From assembly GCA_964573295.1 (NCBI GenBank), contig CAZNJE010000017.1:11899-75898 (forward strand): a stretch of DNA of 64,000 bases, given 5' to 3'. The position numbers and the translations under genes were made by a program. The notes below the pieces were generated by a model. That model was not told the DNA's origin. It saw only the letters and a program-made list of their open reading frames with translations, and searched no databases. This document shows, piece by piece, positions 1-7,177 of this stretch. Every line of letters starts with the position of its first letter. Positions within the stretch are counted from its first letter, which is position 1. Source of the stretch: CAYQJL01 sp964573295. Its GTDB lineage: Bacteria; Eisenbacteria; RBG-16-71-46; CAIMUX01; WJJG01.

Positions 1-138
1 AAGTCTTTTCAGAGCAGACTCTTGCCTACATCGTGGCCATTTCGAAATGCAGCCAGGAGTCTACCCTGCCGGGACCTTCAGCGGATGTTCGCCCTTTCCA
101 GTCCGGTCAGATCGCTGTGATCAAAATGTGGACGGATT

Positions 139-147
139 TGTGGATAA
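139..147 (-). promoter_or_regulatory. DnaA box upstream of dnaA
   Basis: TGTGGATAA is the exact reverse complement of the consensus DnaA box TTATCCACA. It lies 20 nt upstream of the preferred GTG start of dnaA. Inference: DnaA binding here would autoregulate dnaA. Confidence 0.7.
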
Positions 148-167
148 CTACCTCTGGAGGGGCCCGG

Positions 168-1526
168 GTGGAAATCACAAATGCCCAGGCAACATGGACT
201 GAGGTTCTGCAAGAGATTCGCAACCGCGTATCCGGGCAGAAGTTTTCAACGTGGTTCGACCCAATTCACGTAGTCAAGCTTGACCCGGAGAAGCTGATTC
301 TCGAAGTCCCCAATCCGTTCTTTGGTGACTGGTTCGAGGAACACAATCTCCCGATCCTCCAAGAGGTTCTTCGGGAGCAACTCGGGGCCGTGCCCCAGGT
401 TCGCTTCGTCGTCAGCAATCAGTACTACGAGCAGGAACAGGGCTCGGCTCCGACCATGCCGACGCCGAGTGAGCGCATTCCGCCGCGGCCATCGCCATCC
501 CGCTGGCTCCACAACCTGAATCCTCGCTTCGCGTTCGACAGCTTCGTCGTCGGCAAGAACAACGAGTTCTCCCACGCCGCAGCCCAGGCCATTGCTAATG
601 AACCGGGTGACATCTACAACCCGCTCTTCATCTATGGCGGTACCGGGCTCGGTAAGACCCACTTGATGCAGGCGATCGGCCATGCCTCCCTCCAGCGCGA
701 TCCCAACGTCCGCATCTACTACGCGCCTTCCGAGAAGTTCATGAACGAGATGATCCAGGCGATCACGGCTGGGCGAACGCTCGATTTCCGTCAGAAGTAC
801 CGCAACCTCGACTTCCTACTGCTTGATGACATCCAGTTCCTCTCAGGACGTGATGCGACCCAAGAGGAGTTTTTCCACACTTTCAACACCCTGCGGGACG
901 CCCGTAAACAGATCGTCATCACCAGCGATCGTCCACCGCGCGACATTGCCAAGGTCGAGGAACGCCTCATCTCGAGGTTCAATTCCGGTCTGGTTACCGA
1001 CATCCAACCTCCGGACCTCGAGACCCGCGTCGCCATCCTTCGTGCCAAAGCACAACGCGAACAGATTAATATCCACGAAAATGTGCTCTTCCTGATTGCC
1101 GAACGTATCCAGAAGAACATTCGTGAACTCGAAGGCTCCCTTGTACGCATCTCGGCCTTGAGCCGCCTCCTTCACGCACCGATCACACGAGACCTGGCGC
1201 TCGAGGTCCTGAAGGTGTATGTCAATCCCACCGCCGCGAAGATCGACATCACTGACATTCAACGGGAAGTCGCCAAGGAGTTCGATGTACCTGTCGAATC
1301 CCTGCGCGGACGCCGACGTACAAGTCAGATCGCCTTTGCCCGGCAGGTCGCCATGTATCTAGCCAAGCAGATGACCACTCTCACCCTAGTCGAGATCGGG
1401 AAGAGCTTCGGCAATCGAGATCACAGCACGGTGCTTTATGGGATCGAGAAGATATCGAATTCTCTGCGCACTGACTGCCAGCTCGAAAAACGCGTCGAAC
1501 GGGTCGACGATCGCTTGCGCCGGTGA
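168..1526 (+). CDS. dnaA: Chromosomal replication initiator DnaA
   Basis: DnaA binds oriC, unwinds it with ATP and recruits the replicative helicase. The 452-residue reading has the family layout: N-terminal domain I, a short proline-rich linker, an AAA+ core with Walker A GGTGLGKT (residues 157-164) and Walker B LLLDDIQ (217-223), and a C-terminal HTH with RDHSTVLYG near residue 420. The frame is open upstream to 33, but I prefer GTG at 168. It is preceded by a strong Shine-Dalgarno sequence (GGAGGGG, 156-162), and the protein then begins at the usual point of domain I; the upstream segment does not look like DnaA. A DnaA box sits just upstream, and the oriC-like spacer and dnaN follow. Confidence 0.97.
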   Translation: MEITNAQATWTEVLQEIRNRVSGQKFSTWFDPIHVVKLDPEKLILEVPNPFFGDWFEEHNLPILQEVLREQLGAVPQVRFVVSNQYYEQEQGSAPTMPTPSERIPPRPSPSRWLHNLNPRFAFDSFVVGKNNEFSHAAAQAIANEPGDIYNPLFIYGGTGLGKTHLMQAIGHASLQRDPNVRIYYAPSEKFMNEMIQAITAGRTLDFRQKYRNLDFLLLDDIQFLSGRDATQEEFFHTFNTLRDARKQIVITSDRPPRDIAKVEERLISRFNSGLVTDIQPPDLETRVAILRAKAQREQINIHENVLFLIAERIQKNIRELEGSLVRISALSRLLHAPITRDLALEVLKVYVNPTAAKIDITDIQREVAKEFDVPVESLRGRRRTSQIAFARQVAMYLAKQMTTLTLVEIGKSFGNRDHSTVLYGIEKISNSLRTDCQLEKRVERVDDRLRR

Positions 1527-1720
1527 TTGGATCGTTGATTCCCTAACCGGAACGCTCAGTTCTTTGCTCAGGTTCTCCGTAACTCATGGGCGCGTTGGCC
1601 GTGTCTCGTTGACCCATGTTACCTTCGCCCCTGTGCTTCTGGCCGTATTGCGATGGTCTTGATCCCGTTGGCCCATGTGAAACGATTCTATCGTCTCGTG
1701 CTAGCAATCAGCTGAGTTTC

Positions 1721-1960
1721 TTATCCACAGACGTGGACAAATGGACGTGGATGACTTCGCGGGATCTTGCCGATGTGGAACACAGTGAGGTTATCCAGAT
1801 TCACCCGGCAGGCTCTTCCACGTTGTTCGACGGATCAAGTTAACTCCAAGCCTTTGTCCGGGTGTCATCTGACTGTTCATAGTCACTTCCATCCACATCT
1901 CCACACGACCTACTACTACTACTATGTATTTTAAAACTAAATAGAAGAAGTTAAAGAGAC
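1721..1960 (+). other. oriC: Candidate oriC with DnaA boxes, DnaA-trio and AT-rich unwinding element
   Basis: There is a perfect DnaA box TTATCCACA at 1721-1729 and a one-mismatch box TTATCCAGA at 1791-1799. Several 7/9 matches lie between and after them: 1732-1740, 1746-1754 and 1774-1782 (reverse orientation), and 1889-1897 and 1897-1905 (forward). The last two abut in tandem and are followed after 4 nt by five CTA triplets (1910-1924), then an AT-rich tract with TATTTTAAAACTAAATAG to about 1958. Two boxes, a DnaA-trio and an AT-rich stretch form the known basal unwinding arrangement. It lies between dnaA and dnaN, a standard place for bacterial origins. Confidence 0.85.
1910..1924 (+). repeat. 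DnaA-trio, five CTA repeats
   Basis: CTACTACTACTACTA. The complementary strand reads TAG repeats, the single-strand motif bound by the DnaA filament at bacterial origins. It sits 4 nt after a degenerate DnaA box and directly before the AT-rich tract. Confidence 0.8.
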
Positions 1961-2290
1961 CAAACCAAAGAACATACCAGACGAAAGGCGAACCAAGGGT
2001 ATCCAAGGCGTAAGACTTCTGGTTAACGCTTCTTATGGGTAGCACGAAGAAAAGGCCTCATACAGTATAGGATCCGTCTGCGTCATTCGCGAAGTGCTAG
2101 GAGTGTTCTCGCGAACCTCTAGGAGAGTGCTGGTTCTGGGTGCTGGTTGTGAGTGCTGGTTGAACTCTGGCAAAGCTTCGGGACAGTTTCGGCAAAGTGC
2201 CGGAAAACGGCTGGAAAAGTGAATGGGACATGAAAAATCTAGGTAGATGAGCAGCGCATTCGAAGACGGCCGATCTGTGGCGGCCGCGAA

Positions 2291-2386
2291 CTGGCGACAA
2301 CGCTGGCAATCAACCTGGCGATCAAACTGACGACAACGCTGGCAATCAACCTGACGATCAACCTGGCGATCAATTTGGCGGGGGAA
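2291..2386 (+). repeat. 12-bp tandem repeat array between oriC and dnaN
   Basis: About eight imperfect copies of a 12-bp unit (CTGGCGATCAAC type) run from 2291 to 2386. They show a 36-bp higher order: units 1-3 resemble units 4-6. The translated frames (2239-2655 minus) give Ile/Arg/Leu/Ser/Val low complexity and are not taken as genes. Iteron-like in form, but no protein is known to bind it. Confidence 0.75.
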
Positions 2387-3136
2387 CAGACGAACGAACT
2401 GGATAGGCGACCAACGGGGGAACGATGAAGGAGAATGGCCTGGTCAAGATGGAGCAGATGATAGAGCCAGTATCGAGCGAAGAGGCAGGGATGCAGTGGA
2501 ACCATCTGGGTGGATGGGCTTGGCATGCGTGTGGGGCGGGGTGGGCGCAGATGGCATGCATCGGCGCGAGGGTGACGGTAGAGTTGGTGGCGTGCTCGAG
2601 GTGTATTCTGGTGGCGGGTGAAAGGACATCTGGAGTGGACGAGTGTGGCCACCATATGAGAGTGCGCTACCGTCTTGGAGGATGAGCATTGGCGTTGTAA
2701 CTTCTTGCAGTACAGAGACTTAAAAACGACCGTTGGAGTCGAAGTTTGGCAGATTCAGCTTTACAGGGACGGGACGCTTTTCTACACTCAGATGAAGTCT
2801 GCATGATTATGGGGAGTTCCTTCCAGGGGTTGGTTCGCGCCATTTTAGCCTGGCTCCTATTAATGAGAGCTCCATTGGGTCCCTCTTGGGTCCCCCGCCT
2901 GGACAAGGTGGTCATGACGTGGCTACGAGTGGAAGGTCCTCTTGATGCGTCATCTTGGTAGCGCATGTAGGTAGCGCATTTTCGAGAGGACTTTTCAGAG
3001 AGGACATGTCAGGGAGGACATGTTCGTCAGTTTAAGCCAGCAGGTCGAGTCGATCGGCTAGGTCAGCAGGTAGCGGCGGCCGGCTTGGCCTCGGATGAGC
3101 TATGTGTCGAGGAGAGCACAGAAGAGAGGTGGGTGC

Positions 3137-4252
3137 ATGAAGTTTACGTTGATGCAGGGTGAGTTGCAGAAGGCTCTGCACGTCGTTGCGAATGTGGTTC
3201 CCAGCAAGAGCACGCTACCGATTCTGGAGACGGTGCTCATCCAGGTTACCAAGGATGGAAGTTTGACGCTCACGGCCACCGATCTCGATATTTCCGTTCG
3301 CACACGTAGGAACGCCCAGGTCGAGGAGGAAGGCAAAGTCGCCGTATCAGCTCGCCGCCTTTTCGATATCGTGCGGGAGTTACCCGACCAAGAAGTCTCA
3401 CTGAAAGGTGACGAATCGAAACTGAACTTGAGCTGTGCGCGAGGGCGCTACCGGTTCGTGGGTGCTCCCATCGACGATTTTCCCGAGCTACCCGAGATTG
3501 CCGGTGGGAAGCAGGTTGGTATTGGACCCGATATGTTGGAGAAGATGATCCGACGGACGTTGTACGCGGTGTCTACCGACGAGACGCGACCCGAACTCAC
3601 CGGCGTGTTCATGGAGATCAAAGACAACAGGATGCGCATGGTGGCCACGAATGGTCACCGCCTGGCACGGGTCGGTTTGGAAGGTACCTACAAGCAAGAG
3701 CTTGATCTGCTGCTGCCGCCGAAGGCATTGAACCAGCTCTTGCGACTATTCCCGGAGGCCGATGGGGACGTCGAGATCAGCGGTAGCAAGAGCTATGCGC
3801 GTTTCTCCGTAGGAAGCACCGAACTTTTCAGTCGGTTGCTGGAGGGTCCGTTCCCGGACTACGAGCGCGTGATTCCCAACTCTAGTCCGCTCAACGCCAT
3901 CATTCGCCGTGACGATTTCATCGCCTCTCTGCGCCGGATCTTGGTCCTGTCCGACTCGCAGACGCGCCAGGTCAAGATGAGCTTCAAACCGAGCCATCTG
4001 AGCATTCTGGCCGAATACCAGGGCGCCGGTGAAGCATCCGAAGAATTGCCAGTCGACTACGAAGGCGAAGAACTCACGATTGGCTACAACGGAGGTTACA
4101 TCCTCGAGATGCTCAAAACCTTCGGCGTCGATCGGGTGAAGATGAGTTTCGAATCGTCCATTTCCGCAGGGGTTTTCACGCCCACGGAACCCAAAGAGGG
4201 CGAAGACTTGCTCTGCCTGGTGATGCCGCTTCGGCTACCCGAGGGAAGCTAG
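3137..4252 (+). CDS. dnaN: DNA polymerase III sliding clamp (beta)
   Basis: The beta clamp encircles DNA and tethers the replicative polymerase. The 371-residue protein has the expected length and three-repeat clamp fold, with typical segments such as MKFTLMQGEL at the start, TDLDISV near residue 50 and ATNGHRL in the second domain; the end LCLVMPLRL matches the family's C-terminus. ATG at 3137 is chosen over an upstream in-frame start at 3095 because AGAGGTGGG precedes it and MKF is the typical family beginning. dciA follows after 3 nt, so co-transcription is likely. Confidence 0.97.
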   Translation: MKFTLMQGELQKALHVVANVVPSKSTLPILETVLIQVTKDGSLTLTATDLDISVRTRRNAQVEEEGKVAVSARRLFDIVRELPDQEVSLKGDESKLNLSCARGRYRFVGAPIDDFPELPEIAGGKQVGIGPDMLEKMIRRTLYAVSTDETRPELTGVFMEIKDNRMRMVATNGHRLARVGLEGTYKQELDLLLPPKALNQLLRLFPEADGDVEISGSKSYARFSVGSTELFSRLLEGPFPDYERVIPNSSPLNAIIRRDDFIASLRRILVLSDSQTRQVKMSFKPSHLSILAEYQGAGEASEELPVDYEGEELTIGYNGGYILEMLKTFGVDRVKMSFESSISAGVFTPTEPKEGEDLLCLVMPLRLPEGS

Positions 4253-4255
4253 GCC

Positions 4256-4645
4256 ATGCGCCGCATGGAACACGTGGGCGATTGCCTGCGGAAGTTCCTT
4301 CGGGGAGCAAACCTCGATAAGCGGGTGTCGGAGTGGTCGCTCATCATGGATTGGCCCCGAATCGTGGGCCCCGAGATCGCGGCGCACTCCCAAGCGCATG
4401 ATCTCCGCGAGGGCACCCTCTGGGTTGCCGTTCCCAGCAGCAATTGGCGTCAACATATCTCGTTCTTGAAGCCGCAGATTCTGAGGGCGTTGCACGAGAA
4501 GTACCCGGAGATTCCGGTACGCGACATACGTTGCACGAATCGGAAAGTCGATCTTCCGGTTGCAGAAGATGCTCCTCCGGAAAATGCCGGACCGGGAGTT
4601 GCCGATCCGGGCGTCACGCCCGATGGGCGTGAAGGCAAGAGGTAA
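4256..4645 (+). CDS. dciA: DciA/DUF721-family replicative-helicase loader
   Basis: DciA-type proteins (DUF721) help load DnaB in the many bacteria without DnaC or DnaI. The 129-residue protein carries the DUF721 pattern: an N-terminal helix (LRKFLRGANLDKRVSEW), then W-P-R-I-V-G-P-E-I-A-A-H-S and LWVAVPSSNWRQHISFLKPQIL. A short acidic, proline/glycine-rich tail follows. It starts 3 nt after dnaN and ends 4 nt before the gyrB start, so it sits inside the replication operon at the position often held by recF plus dciA. No recF is found in this window. The loader role is known for the family and inferred here. Confidence 0.85.
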   Translation: MRRMEHVGDCLRKFLRGANLDKRVSEWSLIMDWPRIVGPEIAAHSQAHDLREGTLWVAVPSSNWRQHISFLKPQILRALHEKYPEIPVRDIRCTNRKVDLPVAEDAPPENAGPGVADPGVTPDGREGKR

Positions 4646-4649
4646 AGAC

Positions 4650-7088
4650 ATGGACAAAGACAGTGATATGGTCATGCACGAGGACTCGTCCCAGCGCGAC
4701 GAGATCAATCTACAGAACGATGCGAGCAGCCCGCAGATTGCGAACAAGTCAGAGGATTCGAGCAACGCAGAAGATCCGAACAACCTAGAAGATGTGAACA
4801 GGTCGCAGGATTCCAACATGTCGCAAGATGGGAATACGTCGCAGGATCGGAACATGTCACAGGATCCGAACAGGTCGGACGATATCAATGACTCGGCCGA
4901 TGCAAGCACCTCGGAGAACGGGAATCGTTCGAATGGTCAGGCCACGTCCCCGCCGCCCCCGCCAAACGCACCCGAATCCTCGTCGCGCGATGTGCCCGAG
5001 GAGCTCGTTCCCATTCTAGAGGGCAACGCGAATCGCCGGGATGTCGAGGTGAGCGATTACGCCGCCAAGGACATTCAGGTCCTGAAGGGACTCGACGGCG
5101 TCCGCCTCCGGCCGAGCATGTACATCGGCAGCACATCCTCGCGGGGGTTGCACCACCTCGTCTACGAGGTCGTCGACAACTCGATTGACGAGGCCCTCGC
5201 TGGGGTCTGCGATCGCATCGTCGTGGTCTTGCACGAAGACGGCACCGTGAGCGTGGACGATAACGGTCGCGGCATCCCGACCGATATCCACGAGGAACAG
5301 GGCCGCCCGGCTCTCGAGGTCGTGATGACCATGCTGCACGCGGGCGGCAAGTTCGACCGACGTACCTACAAGGTATCTGGCGGTCTGCACGGCGTGGGTG
5401 TATCGGTCGTCAATGCTCTGTCCTCATGGATGACGGCCACCGTCCACCAGAAGGGCGCGATCTTCCAGCAGCGCTATGAGCGCGGCCATGTGGTCACGGA
5501 CATGGAGATCATCGGCAACACCAGCCGACGGGGAACGGTGATTCGGTTCCAGCCGGATCCGGAGATCTTCGACGAGACCGAGTTCAAGTACGACACGATC
5601 GCCTATCGCCTTCGCGAGCTCGCCTTCCTGAACCGCGGCATCACGATCGTCTTGCGCGACGAACGCGAGGGTCGGGCCTTACCCCCGCCGATCGAGACCG
5701 GTCCCGAGGGCCTGGTCGATACCGCCGAGGATCTGGAAGATCTGAAGGCGGCTCGTCAAGAAGAGAAACAGGCGCAAGCGTCCGGTGGGGACGCCAAGAA
5801 GCCGGGCGAAGTCGTTCGCGAAGATGTTTTTCACTATGATGGAGGCCTCAACGAGTTCGTTGCTTTTCTGAACGAGGGCAAGACCTCCTTGCATCCGGAT
5901 CCGATCTTCACGACTCGGGAGCGTGAAGGCTTTGCGCTCGAGCTCTCGATGCAGTATACCGACGCCTACGACGAATCCATCTACTCCTACGTCAATAACA
6001 TCAACACGATCGAGGGCGGATCCCATCTGGTCGGCTTCAAAGCCGCTCTGACCCGTAGCTTGAACAACTTCGCCTTGAAGAACGGACTCATCAAGGACGA
6101 TCGCATCAGCTTGAGCGGGGAGGATGTGCGCGAAGGTCTGACGGCTGTTCTCAGCGTCAAACTGTCGGATCCGCAGTTCGAGGGGCAGACCAAGACCAAG
6201 CTGGGCAACAGCGAGGTCAAGGGTCAGGTGGAGTCGATCATTGGCGAAGATCTGGCCGACTTCCTCGAGAACCATGAAGCCATCGCGCGGACGATCATCG
6301 AGAAGACGTTGAGTGCCGCCCGGGCACGCGCCGCCGCGCGGAAAGCGCGAGAACTCGCGCGACGCAAGAGCCTGCTGGATGGTGCGTCATTGCCGGGTAA
6401 GTTGGCCGACTGCTCCGAGCGCAACCCGGAGCGCGCCGAGCTCTTCATCGTCGAGGGGGATTCGGCCGGGGGCAGCGCGAAGCAGGGCCGCAACCGCCGG
6501 TTCCAGGCCATCCTGCCGCTGCGCGGCAAAATCCTCAATGTCCAGAAGGCTCGCCTGGACCGGGCGCTGGCCAGCGAAGAAATCCGGACGTTGATCACCG
6601 CGATCGGAACTGGGTTCGGCAAGGAAGAATTCGATATCAGCAAGGTTCGTTACGGCAAGATCATCATCATGACCGACGCCGATGTCGATGGCGCCCACAT
6701 CCGCACGCTCCTTCTGACCTTCTTCTACCGTTATATGCGTCCCCTCGTCGATGCCGGCCACATTCATATAGCTCAGCCACCGCTCTACCGCATCAAGAAG
6801 GGCAAGAAGGAGTGGTACTGCTACACGGACGAAGAGCGCGACAAGATTTTCGCGGAAGTTGGCCGCAGCAACTTCATGTTGCAGCGTTACAAGGGCCTCG
6901 GCGAGATGAACCCGGAGCAGCTCTGGGAAACCACGATGAACCCCGACCAGCGTGTTCTCCTGGTGGTGTCGAGCGAAGATGCGGCGGAAGCCGACCGGAT
7001 CTTCTCCATCCTCATGGGGGATCAGGTGGAGCCACGGCGCCGTTTCATCGAGGAGAACGCCCTCTTGGTGAAGAATCTGGACATCTAG
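4650..7088 (+). CDS. gyrB: DNA gyrase subunit B with long acidic N-terminal extension
   Basis: The ATPase subunit of gyrase, 812 residues with this start. The core begins near residue 135 (YAAKDIQVLKGLDGVR). It has the GHKL ATPase motifs EVVDNSIDEAL, DNGRGIP and GGLHGVGVSVVNALS, the TOPRIM motifs EGDSAGGSAKQGR and DADVDGAHIR, and the C-terminal RYKGLGEMNPEQLWETTM. ATG at 4650 follows AAGAGGT; the frame is open further upstream into dciA. Residues 1-134 are odd: Asp/Asn/Ser/Gln-rich, with an 18-bp repeat (4803-4892) encoding SQDxNM-type hexapeptides, then a proline run. A later ATG may therefore be used, but I see no better ribosome site near the core. A charged insert (about residues 360-385) precedes the transducer domain. 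Confidence 0.95.
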   Translation: MDKDSDMVMHEDSSQRDEINLQNDASSPQIANKSEDSSNAEDPNNLEDVNRSQDSNMSQDGNTSQDRNMSQDPNRSDDINDSADASTSENGNRSNGQATSPPPPPNAPESSSRDVPEELVPILEGNANRRDVEVSDYAAKDIQVLKGLDGVRLRPSMYIGSTSSRGLHHLVYEVVDNSIDEALAGVCDRIVVVLHEDGTVSVDDNGRGIPTDIHEEQGRPALEVVMTMLHAGGKFDRRTYKVSGGLHGVGVSVVNALSSWMTATVHQKGAIFQQRYERGHVVTDMEIIGNTSRRGTVIRFQPDPEIFDETEFKYDTIAYRLRELAFLNRGITIVLRDEREGRALPPPIETGPEGLVDTAEDLEDLKAARQEEKQAQASGGDAKKPGEVVREDVFHYDGGLNEFVAFLNEGKTSLHPDPIFTTREREGFALELSMQYTDAYDESIYSYVNNINTIEGGSHLVGFKAALTRSLNNFALKNGLIKDDRISLSGEDVREGLTAVLSVKLSDPQFEGQTKTKLGNSEVKGQVESIIGEDLADFLENHEAIARTIIEKTLSAARARAAARKARELARRKSLLDGASLPGKLADCSERNPERAELFIVEGDSAGGSAKQGRNRRFQAILPLRGKILNVQKARLDRALASEEIRTLITAIGTGFGKEEFDISKVRYGKIIIMTDADVDGAHIRTLLLTFFYRYMRPLVDAGHIHIAQPPLYRIKKGKKEWYCYTDEERDKIFAEVGRSNFMLQRYKGLGEMNPEQLWETTMNPDQRVLLVVSSEDAAEADRIFSILMGDQVEPRRRFIEENALLVKNLDI
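4803..4892 (+). repeat. 18-bp coding tandem repeat in gyrB
   Basis: Five imperfect 18-bp units at 4803, 4821, 4839, 4857 and 4875 encode the hexapeptides SQDSNM, SQDGNT, SQDRNM, SQDPNR and SDDIND. Weaker copies extend upstream to about 4749. The period is a multiple of three and keeps the frame. Confidence 0.85.
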
Positions 7089-7177
7089 AGGGAACGATGG
7101 ACGAGTTTCGCGACCGCGGTGAATCAAACCGATGGCGCGACCTCGGATAGCAGCATGACCGAAAGAAGGTGATCAGG

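Larger units (their letters stand above)
1527..3136. other. Non-coding dnaA-dnaN spacer
   Basis: This 1.6-kb spacer has no credible gene. The first 430 bp hold the origin elements listed separately. Then come a 13-bp repeat (GTGCTGGTT at 2127, 2140 and 2153), a 12-bp repeat array (2291-2386), and near 2950-3030 short repeats of GGTAGCGCAT and GAGGACATGT. Open frames on both strands (for example 2239-2655 minus) are translations of repeats. The dnaN promoter must lie in the last part, but I could not single one out. Confidence 0.8.

Noticed and set aside
33..167. Upstream in-frame extension of dnaA
   Set aside because: It lacks DnaA similarity and overlaps the DnaA box; the GTG at 168 has a far better ribosome site.
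2239..2655. Minus-strand frame between dnaA and dnaN
   Set aside because: Translation of a 12-bp repeat array; low-complexity Ile/Arg/Leu/Ser/Val, no ribosome site of note.
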